A stretch of DNA of 64,000 bases from Neodontobutis hainanensis (Eukaryota; Chordata; Actinopteri; Gobiiformes; Odontobutidae). Below the pieces are notes generated by a model. It did no database searches. It had not been told where the DNA came from and saw only the letters and a list, made by a program, of their open reading frames with translations. Position 1 is the stretch's first letter. Each line of letters opens with the position of its first letter. A program made the translations under genes and the position numbers. The stretch lies in NCBI GenBank assembly GCA_024349245.1, contig JALDNG010000020.1, forward strand, positions 21,734,501 to 21,798,500. The letters are read 5' to 3'. This document shows, in pieces, positions 20,496-31,783 of the stretch.

Positions 20496-23010
20496 AGAAA
20501 TACGGTGACCGGGTAAAAGACTCTACGGTACACATATATTACAACTGTAACTTTTACAATAAAAACCTTTTTTGTTTCCAGTGCAATACCATAAAAATAA
20601 CATGAAATCACTTTAGTTTTTACAGTAATTTGCTTTAGAATAGATGGTGTTATATGATGCTATTTACGGTAAATTGTTGTTAAAATAACATGCCTACTGT
20701 AAGATTGAATAGGGTCTATCCTTGTAATAAACACAGTACACCTATATCATACTTTACGGTACTTTATTAAATGTTTAGTAAATGTTACAGTAATTTACTG
20801 GCAGCTGTGGTTGCCAGAATTTCACCGTTAAAATTACGGTACAAAAAGTTTGTCATCTATTACACTGTTATTTATACAGCATCTTACAAAAATGTATTCC
20901 ATAAAAGGTCTGAACACAAAGCAACTTGAACATCTTCAATGGGGTTGTCCAATAAATAAAAAAAATACACACTACTTGCTCTGGTTTCACCCAGCAGTCC
21001 AGTGACAAAAGTGGCATCATGCTGCTAAAGATGTGTCCATGGTGCTGGTTTACTTGCTCTATGTTGTCCAGTGATGAGCAAAAAAAAAAAAAAAAAGTCC
21101 TGCTGGAGTGAACAATTGTGGTGGTTTCGCTGGATGAAATTCCTTGTGCCTAAAAGACAGACAAAGACAAAGGTTATCGTTTTGCTGGCTTTTGCCTGTA
21201 AACAATGTCAATACATGGGTTTTAGTTAATGTTGAAGTTGAATGGTTCTATATTATTTTACATCTGTGTAACAAATCTTATGTGCAAACATACGGGTTAA
21301 GGCATGTATGGTCAAAGTTTAGTAGATTTTTTTTTATTTTATTTAGTACACTTAACTGCACAATGGCTTACATTTGTCTGATGTCCGAGTGATGACTTCC
21401 AAAGATATACACGTGAGGAAAATCTGTTTGCAACTTGATTATGTAGAATGTTCAAATCCTGTAAAACAAAAAAATATATATATTTTTTACATACTTATAT
21501 TATGCACAAACACAAGGTGAAAAACCTAGCTGATTATCATCATGCCACTCTTCACTAAACATATTCAACGCCTCAAATGCAGCCCCCACTAAATATCCAA
21601 AAAATGTTGTGTGGAAAAATCAAACAGTGCTCACAGAGACAAGAACATGGCTTGGTTAAAATGGATAGAGTGCCTCAGTTAAGTATTTGATCTGCCAGCA
21701 CAGAATAATACTTGGTTTCAAACACATAATCTTGGAATTACCTGTCTGCATGTTTTCAGGACTCCTTGTTTGCTACCAGATTGGTTGCCATGTACAGCTT
21801 GACTGGTATACACCTCTAAATGTGCTGTGTAAATGTGTACTAAAATTAATAAGTACTTACCACTTTTTCTCTTTGGTCAAAATGAAACACTAGAACAAGA
21901 GAATTCGTCAGATCCATGTAAAGGTCAAGCTCGCTGTTTGGACTTCATAACTAAAAAAGGCGAAAAAATATTTTGTATCATAATAAACAAAAAGCAAAAC
22001 TCTTTTATAAAAGTAGTTTACTTACCTTAAAAATTACCCATGTCCTTACTCTGTACTTATTGAATAAAAGAAAACTTTAAAAATAAAGGATTTTTTTTTA
22101 TTAAGGTGAACAATGTGGCAGCTGTAAGGTGAATGAATTCAGTATGAAAGAATGAATTACAGCATTAATAACAGTTTAACATTCATATAGTTTTGAGTCT
22201 CACCAGGAAAAAGGCTTAATTTAAAAAAATATATAATTTTTTGTACCTGCATGCAACCCCAAGAGGAAGAATAGAAACATTAGACATTGAATGAATAGTT
22301 TTTGTTATGAAAACATCACTGAATGTGTTTATATCTAAGTGTTTAACTGAATGTAAATTTCTATTTGATGTCCGTTTCTCAATTTGACCTTAGACTGAAC
22401 TTACAGATTTTATATATTTAGGTTTTTTTTTAACTCCTGAATGATATTATATCCATAGTTTGTGACCCCAATAATGCAAATGTGACTTTGCATTTTGCCT
22501 GATGAGTCTCAAACAAAATGTAAAAAATAAACTTTTACTTTAAGGATTTAAAAAAAAAAGTTTAGCCAACACTGAAATGCGTTTTGGTAAACACTGAACT
22601 GCTCTTCTGTTTAGAGAAATGTACCCATTTCACAAAATGAGCCAAAGCGATACAGAAAAAGTCACTTGTAGAAAAAATAAAATAAAATAAAAAAACACTG
22701 GCTCTAGGAAAACAAGCAAAAACTTCTGACATAAACAGTATGTCAAAATCAAACAATTACCCTATAACAACACTTGAAATCCTCTTCCAATTTAAACTGT
22801 GAAGCCAACTTATTTAGATACAGAGCAAAAAAACAAAATATATTGCCTGTTAAAGCAGGTCTTAATTACATTTTCCTGAGTTACCTAAACATACACAATA
22901 AAAACTAAATTAAAAAATAATAATAAAAAAAAAAATAAAAAAATAATGTAGCCCTGGTTAATTCAGGAATGTGGTTTCTGTCCATTAAGTTTTTTGCATC
23001 CCGTCCTTAT
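20496..23010. other. Non-coding left interior of the CACTA-type element
   Basis: About 2.5 kb between the SAM-like gene stop and the left subterminal repeats. It is AT-rich, with no conserved frame on either strand. It presumably includes the 3' untranslated region of the element's transcripts. An AT-alternating tract lies at about 23163-23192. Confidence 0.5.
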
Positions 23011-25050
23011 CTAACATGTCTCTCTCCATTCGTGATCCGAAAGATCAGCAATTAGTGTGAGAACTCTGGGGTTCACATTTAGTTGCTTTTTGTTCTTTTT
23101 GTTCTCCACCTTTGTGCCCTTTTCAGGGTTGATGTTAAAAAAACATCTTCCGGAAAAAAAAAAATATATATATATATGTATATATATATATAAACATGTA
23201 TTAATGATGCACGGTTTTAAGAAAAGAAATTACTACAAAAAATTTTTTCTTACCTCTGCAGGAATTCCAGTGTTGAGCCCAGCTCCACAGGATAATGAAT
23301 GTTGAGGCAGAAAAAACTGCCAAACATCAAGCAGATGGCAGAGATGAATGTGGCAATGTGGTCATTGACCACATGGCGGTCAATGCTGAGCATATAATTC
23401 TTTGCCACATAGCAGGAGGGTCCTACAAAAAGCACAGTGAAACAAAAATAAAAATATATTATCAGTTTAGTACAGCCTTGAAGAATGTCAATCTATGGTA
23501 AATGAACATTATATCAATAAAAAAACATGGATATACAAAAAAAGAGCTGTTTTAGTTGAATAGAAAGACAATGTCTCTAACCCGGTAAACTACAAAGCAT
23601 GGGAAGCATGGCCACATTGACTCCTTTTCCTTATTGAGTAAACAATGTATATGGCTGAGTGTAGTGCATTTTTTGTATTACTTTCTTTCATTGATATCAG
23701 TAAATCTGTATCAACTTACCACACACAATGATGGAAGGTGTCACCGGTAGGTTTTCAACATTTACTTCATTTCCCAAGCAGGTGTCTTCAACATAGTAGA
23801 AAAGGCTGTCTTCTTTTTCATCAAAATATGTCAGAAGGAGCAGCATCATATCTTTTAATTCTTCTGAGCAGCCCTCTAGCTGTCCTCTCAAGATGTTACA
23901 TTTGGTCAAAACCTGAAGAATGCGCTTGCTCTTCTCCGCACAAACAGTTCTCATAAAGTCTAGAAGACGTTTTCCTTTTTTGTCGATACTGGCGAGGAAA
24001 GTATCCTTGAGAGCTATACCAGTAAGCTCCTGAAAGTGTAGAGACATTCCAATTTCTTCAAACAAAAAAGGCCACTCTTCAGTGAGGAACGTCAAGTCTG
24101 CTCCATTGTTGACATCTTTACGCTGAGAATAGTAGGTGCTCTTCATAAGACCCTTTACTTCTTCTGCATTTAAGTTGGTTTGCTTACTGAGGAATTTCAT
24201 TCTGTCTCTTTTTTCTATTTGGCTCACAGGTGTTTCACTGAGTGGCAAAAAATTTACATCCCACTTTATGCAGCCATACGTGTCCTGCATTGCTGCCTTT
24301 TTCTCTGCTGGGATTTCTTCTGTGTCATATTCATCTGACCTTTGTTTGCGCTTTACAATTTTTGGAGACACAGACCGCTTTACATTTTCAACTCACGTTT
24401 GCAATTGCTTCACAATTGAGTGATATCCTGGTCCCACAACGTCGCCTTCTATAACATCTTGGAGAGAGTTTGGATACATTGAAACATTTTTTGGCTACTT
24501 GCGTGGATTTTTGTTTGCTTGGAGAGGGACAGACCTTCATCATTGCTGAAACTACAATGCGAATCATCTCTTTTAAACGTGGACTTGGCCTTTTCTTTCT
24601 TTCTAAACATTGACTCAAATCTTCAGGGAACTTCTCTATTGGAATCTGAAAGTTGTCAACCCAATCTGCAAGAGCAACTGCATGTCTAGGTGAGGGAGAC
24701 AGTGAAGCAAGTGATGTGGAAGCTGGAGATGATGAACGACTGCTGATGTCATGGTTCTCCTCTGTAAAACATTAATAAATGACAACAAAATTTAGTATAG
24801 TTTTGAGAACTATTAAATTATATACACACAAGAACGTGTTCTTACCTGTTTGTTTCCAGGCAGCTACTAATTTTCTAGCTTGAATTGGTCTAAGAACTGA
24901 AAGCAGATCAGCCTCCTGGATGAACTGAAAATCCCTTGTGTTCTCTACCCTCAAAGATTGAAGCGTCTCCTCTAAAGTCTTTAAAATTGCAACTGGGAGG
25001 TCAGGCAGCACTTTGGAAACAGCCATGCGTATGTTGTTTTGTTCATCCAT
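23011..25050 (-). pseudogene. SAM-like accessory gene of the CACTA-type element (4 exons)
   Basis: Exon 1, 25050-24846, starts MDEQNNIRMAVSKVLPDLP and contains an all-helical SAM-like segment (DFQFIQEADLLSVLRPIQAR) ending at donor CAG|GTAAGA. Exon 2, 24761-23720: a Ser/Pro linker, then KEMIRIVVSAMMKVCPSPSK, a KRKQRSDEYDTEEIPAEKK segment and a helical region with EEWPFLFEEIGMSLHFQELT. Exon 3, 23422-23254: YMLSIDRHVVNDHIATFISA ... NIHYPVELGSTLEFLQ. Exon 4, 23146-23011: FFNINPEKGTKVENKKNKKQ, ending LSDHEWRETC and a stop. Splice sites and phases agree throughout. Damage: a frameshift in an A run near 24494 and a TGA near 24410. I recognise this as a protein type repeated in many fish genomes; its function is unknown. 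A TNPA-like accessory role is inferred. Confidence 0.7.
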
Positions 25051-25111
25051 TTCTGTCAAAATAAATAAAAAAGGAATTCTAAATCAGCGGCAGAACAACA
25101 TTCAAGACACA

Positions 25112-27792
25112 TTAGTTTAACAACACACTGTGTTTAAAAGGAATAATTTGGAATCCATTCTTCATGTATGAAGACAATGGGTAGAAATCAATCAAGTCAC
25201 TGATTTTCAAACATTCCATATTTTCTTTATCTTTACAAACAGAGAACATATTGTATTGAGAGAGGAATTTTGCCACATACACTGACAGAAGGAAATGAAC
25301 TGCATCATATTTGATCAAAATTAAGGCCAGTTCACCAAACTCAACAGAGTCATTCTTCCCTCTGACAAGAAAATGTCCCTTCTTGTACAATGTCCCTTTA
25401 AAGAGCATTTCTGTTGTGACCTTTGTGTTTGTCTCATTAAAGCCTAAGCCACTGACTGCATCTTGAATGGTTTTACTATATAGTACAGAGTAAAACGGAG
25501 TACCATCTTTAACTTGAAGGAAGGCTTCACACATTGGTCCTGCAGAAAGATAAGCCTGTAGCATCTGATGCCGTTCAGAAAGTGTAAGGCAAAGGTTTTT
25601 GAAATTTTTCAGATTCCTTGCACATCTCTTGAAGTAACTGTGTTTACTTTCAAACCGCATTGTCCAGAGGCGAATCAAGGGGCCAATTTTTAGAATCAGA
25701 GCAGGATAATGACGTAAATAATGGTGCTTTGGTTTCAAGTTAGACTCAGGAAATAGAGTTTTTCGTGAATCCAAATACTCCTGAATAAGAACATCAAGAT
25801 ATGCAACCTGAGCCACTGATATCTTCTGTGCACAAATGAAGTCAACAATATCCTTGAGCTGCAGGGTCACCTGCCACACATCATCTGCTGCATCTTGTAC
25901 TCTGTCACCTATTATGAGTGGAAGTAGTCTTAAAAAATTCCAATTCTGTATAGCCTGTCCTGACAGTTTAGCACTGTTGGGGCTGATTTCACATGGCTTT
26001 GCAGAAGCATCAGATCCACTGTATTTAAACTGTTTGATGCGTCGATTTAATGTTGAGTATGTGAACCATCTCTTTTTCTTAACAAAATACTTAATATACA
26101 GTGCAACATCATATGACAAAATTCCTCAAAGAGGTCATGTCCTAGACATGGCGGCAATCCTGGCAGACATACATTAAAGTATTTCAAAGAATTGAACACA
26201 GAATTGAACTTTACCCCTTCAACATTTGGAGTCTCCCCAGCCTCAATGCGATTAACAGCAGCGTTGTAGCTGTCAGGAGTCCGCACCTGCCCACAGATAT
26301 TTGGGTCCTCACCCTGAAACTGAGAACGAGATATGAGACAGTATCGGCAGAAATGGTCAGTAAAACTGAAATTTTCAGAAAAGCCTCCGATGCAATGAGA
26401 GCCCAGATTGTCTCCTGCAATGCAAAACAGAGTTCCTTTCAAAACAGTGCCACATCTGGAGCGTAAATGCTATTCTCTTCTAAATCTTTTAAGTCCTCTA
26501 CTAATGCAGAGAACACTGTTGCATGCCCAAACTTCTTGAAATGCTTTTCTCTGCACAGCAAAACCAGGAGCATGTTGTCTGTGTCGGACCGAACATGAAG
26601 TGGCAAATTGGCAACAGATGCATAAACAGCCAACACTTTGTGTTTTGTTTTTGCAGACCCTAGAGGATTAACTACCTCAAAGGCATCTTGATATAGTACA
26701 AGCTTAATGCATGATGGATTTTGACCAAAAAAAAGATTGTTCTGGTATAAGTGGCCATCGTATATGTCACTGAGAATATCACTCTGTGGCTTATTGGAGT
26801 GTTCATCACAAGCCTGCCACAAATCTGTTTTTAGTAAGCATTCCAAACTCTCTTTTATTGGCACATAATAGGCAAACCTGTCTATCCTGTTGTCGTCTTT
26901 CCCTAAAAAAACATTTATAGGCTTAACATAATTAAACATTTCTTTGAAAAACTTAGTTCTGGAATATGCACTTCTCATGGGTCCAGTATGGCATGCACCA
27001 AACAAATCAAATTTTCTCACTGACTCACACACTTTACCAATATCCTCATCTGATAAAGATGTGTCATTTTTTAACAGTGTTGTCAGTTTACTCAAAGCAT
27101 ATGTCTGTCCTAACTGGTGTATGTTCTGAATCTCTTCGACAATATTCTGAATGGTAGATGCAGGCAGAAGAAACTGACCCTGCAATTTTAAGTAAAATAA
27201 ACTAACATTTTTGAGAAAAAGGTCACTGAAATTTTCTGATACATCTACATCATCATCATCATCATGTGTGCCAGTCTCAGTGTCTGCCTCAGCCATTGGC
27301 AGGGGATCGCACATTGATGATGACGGTTGAGAGGACTGCATTTCTCTGCACATATCACTAACACAATATTCAGTGAAATCTTTGTGTTTGCGAGACATGT
27401 GTGCTGTAAATGAAGATTTAACCTTAAAAACATGTGTGCATCCTTTAATTGGACAATTAATAGCACGCCCTTCCCTAATATGCTCTTTTAGGTGGGCTAC
27501 AAGTGCTTGTGAATCTTGGCCTTGCCAGTTACACAAAGTCAAGGCGCATTTAATTGGCGCCACAACAGGTCTAGCTTCAAAAGGGACAGCAACATTATGT
27601 CTTCTGTAAAAATGGGCCTTAAATGCGCCATACCTAACGAATGTTTGCATACATCCAGCCCCAAGGCACTTAAATAATTTATGCGGTTCATTGCGGTGTA
27701 ATTTGCAATGGAGCACATGAGCCCTTAATGTATTTAGAGACTTATTACAAAACCTGCAATTGTACACGGTGAAGCCAACAGGCAGCCTTAAT
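25112..27792 (-). pseudogene. C2H2 zinc-finger/DDE transposase of the CACTA-type element
   Basis: The frame from the acceptor at 27792 (TTTTAG|) carries four C2H2 fingers (YNCRFCNKSL, FKCLGAGCMQTF, IKCALTLCNWQG, INCPIKGCTHVF) in its first 140 residues, then an acidic linker. Next comes YQDAFEVVNPLGSAKTKHK (D about residue 361) and YASVANLP, laid out like the Tnp2-type core of CACTA transposases. A frame change at about 26442 leads to LFCIAGDNLGSHCIGGFSEN with CRYC. Another at about 26110 leads to a 335-residue frame with LWTMRFESKHSYFKRCARN, whose E157 is a candidate third catalytic residue. The likely start at 27767 is GTG in a CACC context, so the ATG seems lost. Both frame changes fall in runs of four T. 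The copy is therefore inactive as read, but lightly damaged. The superfamily call is by motif layout, not by search. Confidence 0.75.
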
Positions 27793-27974
27793 CTAAAACT
27801 ATAACTTTTACAAGCTTAAAAAAAAACACTTATTCACAAAACTGCCAGTAATTTAAGTAGTGAAAGTGTTAGCTTTTATCTCACGTGGTGGTATATGCTA
27901 GCTTAGCGTATACCACAACGCAATAGACCACAATAGACCACTTTTTAAAAAGCAAAGCGTGATAAAATACTCAC

Positions 27975-28134
27975 CTCTATTAATTTTCAAAATGTGTAGC
28001 TCACAGAAGGCTCCGCGTGCCTGCTTCGAAGAAAGTTTGGTTTGAGTTTGTTCAAATCTTAACCGTCGAGACTCACTTCGCTCTGTCTGTCTCCCGCGTG
28101 TTCGTTTGCACACGTCACTCTCGGACCTGCGCAA
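27975..28134 (-). other. Probable 5' leader exon of the CACTA-type element
   Basis: The sequence ends at a strong donor (AATAGAG|GTGAGT at 27975/27974). If joined to the acceptor at 27792, the transposase frame meets a TAG just upstream, so this exon would be untranslated for that product. It could equally be joined to the acceptor at 25053 (TTTGACAG|AAATGG), directly before the ATG of the SAM-like gene. Confidence 0.5.
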
Positions 28135-28439
28135 GACTTTACTAAACGTAATTGTAATGTTTAAAACAGAAGAGTTACATTAATTTAACGCAAGTTCAGT
28201 ATTAGTTAACCGCTAAATGTTAACAAATTCAAAACAATATGTATTTTTTTTGTGCTGAATAAAATACATTATATTATCATAATATACTTTTTATTAATAA
28301 AATGTCATGTCTTATACATATACACATACACACACATAAAGAGAGAATAGATTTTTTTAAGTGAGGCTGCGCCTCCATAACTTTGATCATTATCAACTTA
28401 CAGTGTATTGTCTCACATACAAAAATAATAGTGATAATG

Positions 28440-28523
28440 GAGAATAATAATACCTACCACTTATATAGCACTTTTCAAGATACTCAAATATGTTTTAATG
28501 GGTGCATTATTTATTCACTACAG

Positions 28524-28613
<90 letters not shown>

Positions 28614-28690
28614 GTGAGCTACAATTTTGCAGGGAGAGCTGGAATCGAACCGCCAACCTTCCATTTGTAACACTCTATCCTTTTATCTGA
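28440..28690 (+). repeat. Interspersed repeat with (CA)n tract, family B copy 1
   Basis: It begins with TTATATAGCACTTTTCA, contains a CA tract of about 90 bp (28523-28612), and ends with GAGAGCTGGAATCGAACCGC and CAACCTTCCATTTG. The same layout without the long CA tract appears at 55095-55437. The repeat lies within the CACTA-type element, so it inserted later. The family name is not recognised; a tRNA-like B-box string (GGAATCGAACC) suggests a SINE-type origin. Confidence 0.65.
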
Positions 28691-29286
28691 ATGTAAATTT
28701 GTTGTTTAACTTATTAATCTATTTCTTGAAATAAAATACTAGGAGAACATTAAGTGACAAATGGCTATGAATTAGAAATGTGATAAGCTTAAATGGCACT
28801 GGCCACATACACACCCACTATCTTAAATTTGTTGATTTATAAGATCTGGTAAAGCTCACAAAAAATGAAAAACAAGAACAAAAATATTACATTAAAACAA
28901 AAACATAGTTTTAACATATTGTTTCTTTAAGTGTTTTTTTTTTTTTTCTGGGCCAAATTTAATAAATGTTATATACCGTATTTCCACAAGGAATAATCAT
29001 CAGTATTTGTAATTCAAAGAGAATAATAATGTAAATATTACAAAAAAATTCTGTTTGTAGTATTACAGTATTTTTCCCTTAATTCTACAATAATTATTTG
29101 TTTTCACAGTAATGTTCTGTGTTTTTAACAAATCCTAATAGTTAAAATTAAAGTATTATACTGTTTCTTCTTTTACATAAAAGCGCTGTATCTTCTACGG
29201 TAATAAATAATTTTGAGCTTTACGGTCAATTACTGTTGCAATTTTACGGTATATTACTGTCAATATCACAGACTTTTTTTACAGTG

Positions 29287-29420
29287 TAGTGGAGACTTGA
29301 TGATCCCTTTGACAGTTTCCCAGTTCCTCCCTGTATGTGTGTGTGCATTAAACTAATCATGTTCAAACTGTATACTCTGCAATTATGTTTTCTTTTTTTC
29401 CATTAATCTTTTAGGCGCCA
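29287..29420 (+). repeat. Dispersed repeat family A, right half after the CACTA-type element
   Basis: Resumes with TAGTGGAGACTTG, then a short GT tract and ATTATGTTTTCTTTTTTTCC, as at 62007-62150 and 12781-12840. Confidence 0.75.
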
Positions 29421-29481
29421 GGGTTTATTTTAAAAATATAGATTTTTGAGATCCAAATTTCAAAAGGCTGTGGTTTGAAAA

Positions 29482-29724
29482 CTATAAGAGATAGAGTGCT
29501 ACTCTAAACTGGCAAAACCCAAAGTATGAGTGACACTTAGTGTAAACTAAATGTTCACTCAATACATATGCCTGGTAGCCATATTTACCCGGTTTTCTGG
29601 GATTATAGTGTTTTAGGGTTGCTCTTCCTTTGAATGCTATTGTCATCTCATCTAAGAAAAACTCCTTGAGAGGGCTGTAAAACGCTGAAAAGCGAGGGAT
29701 TATGATACTAATTATTCCACTCAC
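29482..29724 (-). pseudogene. piggyBac-type transposase fragment
   Basis: The 80-residue frame includes FYSPLKEFFLDEMTIAFKGR and HYNPRKPGKYGYQAYVLSE. The LDE...FKGR...Y.P.KP.K.G pattern is the region around the second catalytic aspartate of piggyBac (DDE_Tnp_1_7) transposases. Nothing else of the element is recognisable on either side, so this is a scrap. Confidence 0.65.
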
Positions 29725-30118
29725 TTTGAAGTGTTTTCAGCAACTTTGGAGCTTAGAAGGTTAATATTACAATACAGAAGGAGCATAATTTACAAAATTT
29801 ATTCTATTTATAATATATCACTGTCCTATCTCAATCGCAATATATGTGAATTTCCAAAATTTCCCCCAAATATTGCCCAATATTAATCTTATGAATCAAC
29901 ATAATATACATGCAGATATATAAACATTAAATTACAAATGATTTGTGTGTAGACATAGCAAGATACTAATGTGAAAGTTTCCTTCAAAAGGGATGCAAAA
30001 TTTGGTAAAAAAAAAAGGTAAAATATTTAAAAATGGTGTCAGTGCTATGCACATGTGCAGTAGTTCTAGGTAGAACATCTCTACAAGCAGCACAGCTCGA
30101 TAAGACACTGGTCACTGA

Positions 30119-31775
30119 TAGTGATGAGTCGTTCATGAACGATTCGTTCTTTTTGAACGAGTCTTTAAAATGACTCGGGAACAACGAGTCATCACAGAGA
30201 GCGAGTCGTTCACTTTGGTGTGGACCCGCGCATGCGCATTGCCATACAGGAAACAGAAAGAAGTCGTTCATCTCCCGAGTCGTTCGTTCGAAGTCGTTCA
30301 TCTCCCGAGTCTCTGAGTCGTTCATTCAAGTCCTCGTAGGTTGAACGCAGGAACTGAAGGATTCGTTCATTTCTTGAGTCAGTCTTCGGGTCTGAGTCTC
30401 GTTCTTTTGTCACGTGACCGCTTCTGTTCAGTCTCTCGCAACAGCATTGCACTCGTATTATTGACTGTATTGTATTGTGTTTAGGATTTATTTTAAAATG
30501 ATCAAAATATACTGCGATAAACATTTGAAAATTAAAAAAGTTCCATTTGTTCATGTCAGTCTATTTTAGTGTTAAATGTCAGTGCCACTTTGTTTTTTAA
30601 TTATTATTTACACTATTATAAACAAATTATACTTAATATAATATATATTTATGTATTATATAATATATATAATATATATGTGAAATATTATATATATAAT
30701 TAGAAATAAAAATACAGCTGATCCAAAATAGTCCTAAGTAAATATATTTCCCATATTTGTATAATATGACTGTGATGATATGGCTATGGTATTTACCTAA
30801 GATTAGAATCCACTGTAAAGTGTCAATCATTGCTTTATTAGTGATTTCCCCGGATAAGAAAAATATAAAAATACAATTTGAGGCCAGATACGCATCACGT
30901 AACTTTAAGAATAAAAAAATAAAAAATATATATAATTTGCGCTTGTCTATACAGTTATGTGAAATATTTGTATGTATCAACTTATTTCTGTATCCAATGC
31001 GTGACAAAAGAACGAAACTCAGACCCGAAGACTGAGTCAAGAGATGAACGAATCCTTCTGTTACTGCATTCAGCCTACGGGGACTTGAATGAACGACTCA
31101 GAGACTCGGGAGATGAACGACTCAAAGACTCGGGGGATGAACGACTCAAAGACTCGGGGGATGAACGACTCAAAGACTCGGGGGATGAACGACTCAAAGA
31201 CTCGGGGGATGAACGACTCAAAGACTCGGGGGATGAACGACTCAAAGACTCGGGGGATGAACGACTCAAAGACTCGGGGGATGAACGACTCCTTTCTGTT
31301 TCCGGTAACTGTATAGCCTTAAGTATAGGCTGGGACTTGATGAACGAACGACGGATGTATTAGCTACAGCTAGCTAACAGCTACATGAGGCTGTCGCGGC
31401 CCAGACCGGTTCTGTTGACGGAACTAACGGCTCAAAGACACGAGAGGTGAACTAAACTTTCCAGGGAACAGACGTGATTAGCTAAATATGAAGTGACAAA
31501 AGAAAAAACGATTTGGATTAAGAGGTGAGTGGAACTCTCTGCCTGAAGCGAGCTGCAATGCATTTATAATTTATTTTTCAAAGTTTGGCCATGGCTGCAT
31601 TAGCTTATAGTTTTTATTCCAAAAGTACTAAATGTGTAGAAAACATGTAACATTTTAATTAGATTTTGCTCAAATGAACGAAATGAACGAAATGACTTGA
31701 AAAAAGATTCGTTCATTTTGCTGAACGAGACTTAAAGAACTGAGTCAGTAAAATGATCCGATCTTCCCATCACTA
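30119..31775. mobile_element. Non-autonomous hAT foldback element, 1.66 kb
   Basis: Ends TAGTGATGAG and CCCATCACTA are inverted. An exact 8-bp duplication GTCACTGA flanks it (30111-30118, 31776-31783), the hAT hallmark. Left arm 30280-30415 and right arm about 31003-31130 are long inverted copies rich in GAACGACTC/GAGTCGTTC. The centre (30450-30960) is AT-rich without a transposase frame. The right arm carries a minisatellite. Confidence 0.85.
31089..31290 (+). repeat. 24-bp minisatellite, about 8 units
   Basis: The unit GATGAACGACTCAAAGACTC plus GGGG repeats in tandem about eight times, almost without change. Because 24 is divisible by three it stays open in several frames on both strands, for example as repeated ERLKDSGD. 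There is no sign that this is a protein. The left arm of the element has only about three related units. Confidence 0.9.
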
Positions 31776-31783
31776 GTCACTGA

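Larger units (their letters stand above)
20426..29286 (-). mobile_element. CACTA/EnSpm-like DNA transposon, complete, 8.86 kb
   Basis: The ends are inverted repeats: left CACTGTAAGAAAAAATCTGT; right, reverse-complemented, CACTGTAAAAAAAGTCTGTG. They stay similar for about 39 bp. Two-bp TA duplications flank it, confirmed against the empty site at about 62007. Near the ends are many TACGGTAAA/TACAGTAA motifs and a hairpin. Inside, on the minus strand, are a leader exon (27975-28134), a C2H2/DDE transposase gene (25112-27792) and a four-exon SAM-like gene (23011-25050). The left 2.5 kb (20496-23010) has no coding frame. CACTG ends, subterminal repeats and a transposase with the D...NP(L/F)GS...NLP layout point to the CACTA superfamily. 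A TA duplication rather than 3 bp is a mild deviation. A CA-microsatellite repeat (28440-28690) is inserted near the right end. Confidence 0.75.

Noticed and set aside
28383..28690. Open frames rich in HTHTHT across the CA tract
   Set aside because: Artefact of the (CA)n microsatellite.
31075..31363. Long open frames on both strands made of repeated ERLKDSGD or LSRSSPES units
   Set aside because: They come from a 24-bp minisatellite whose unit is a multiple of three, inside a non-autonomous hAT element; no start context or conserved flanks.
30111..31783. Palindromic GAACGACTC/GAGTCGTTC arms as a regulatory operator or origin
   Set aside because: The inverted arms, hAT-style ends and exact 8-bp duplication explain them as a transposon.
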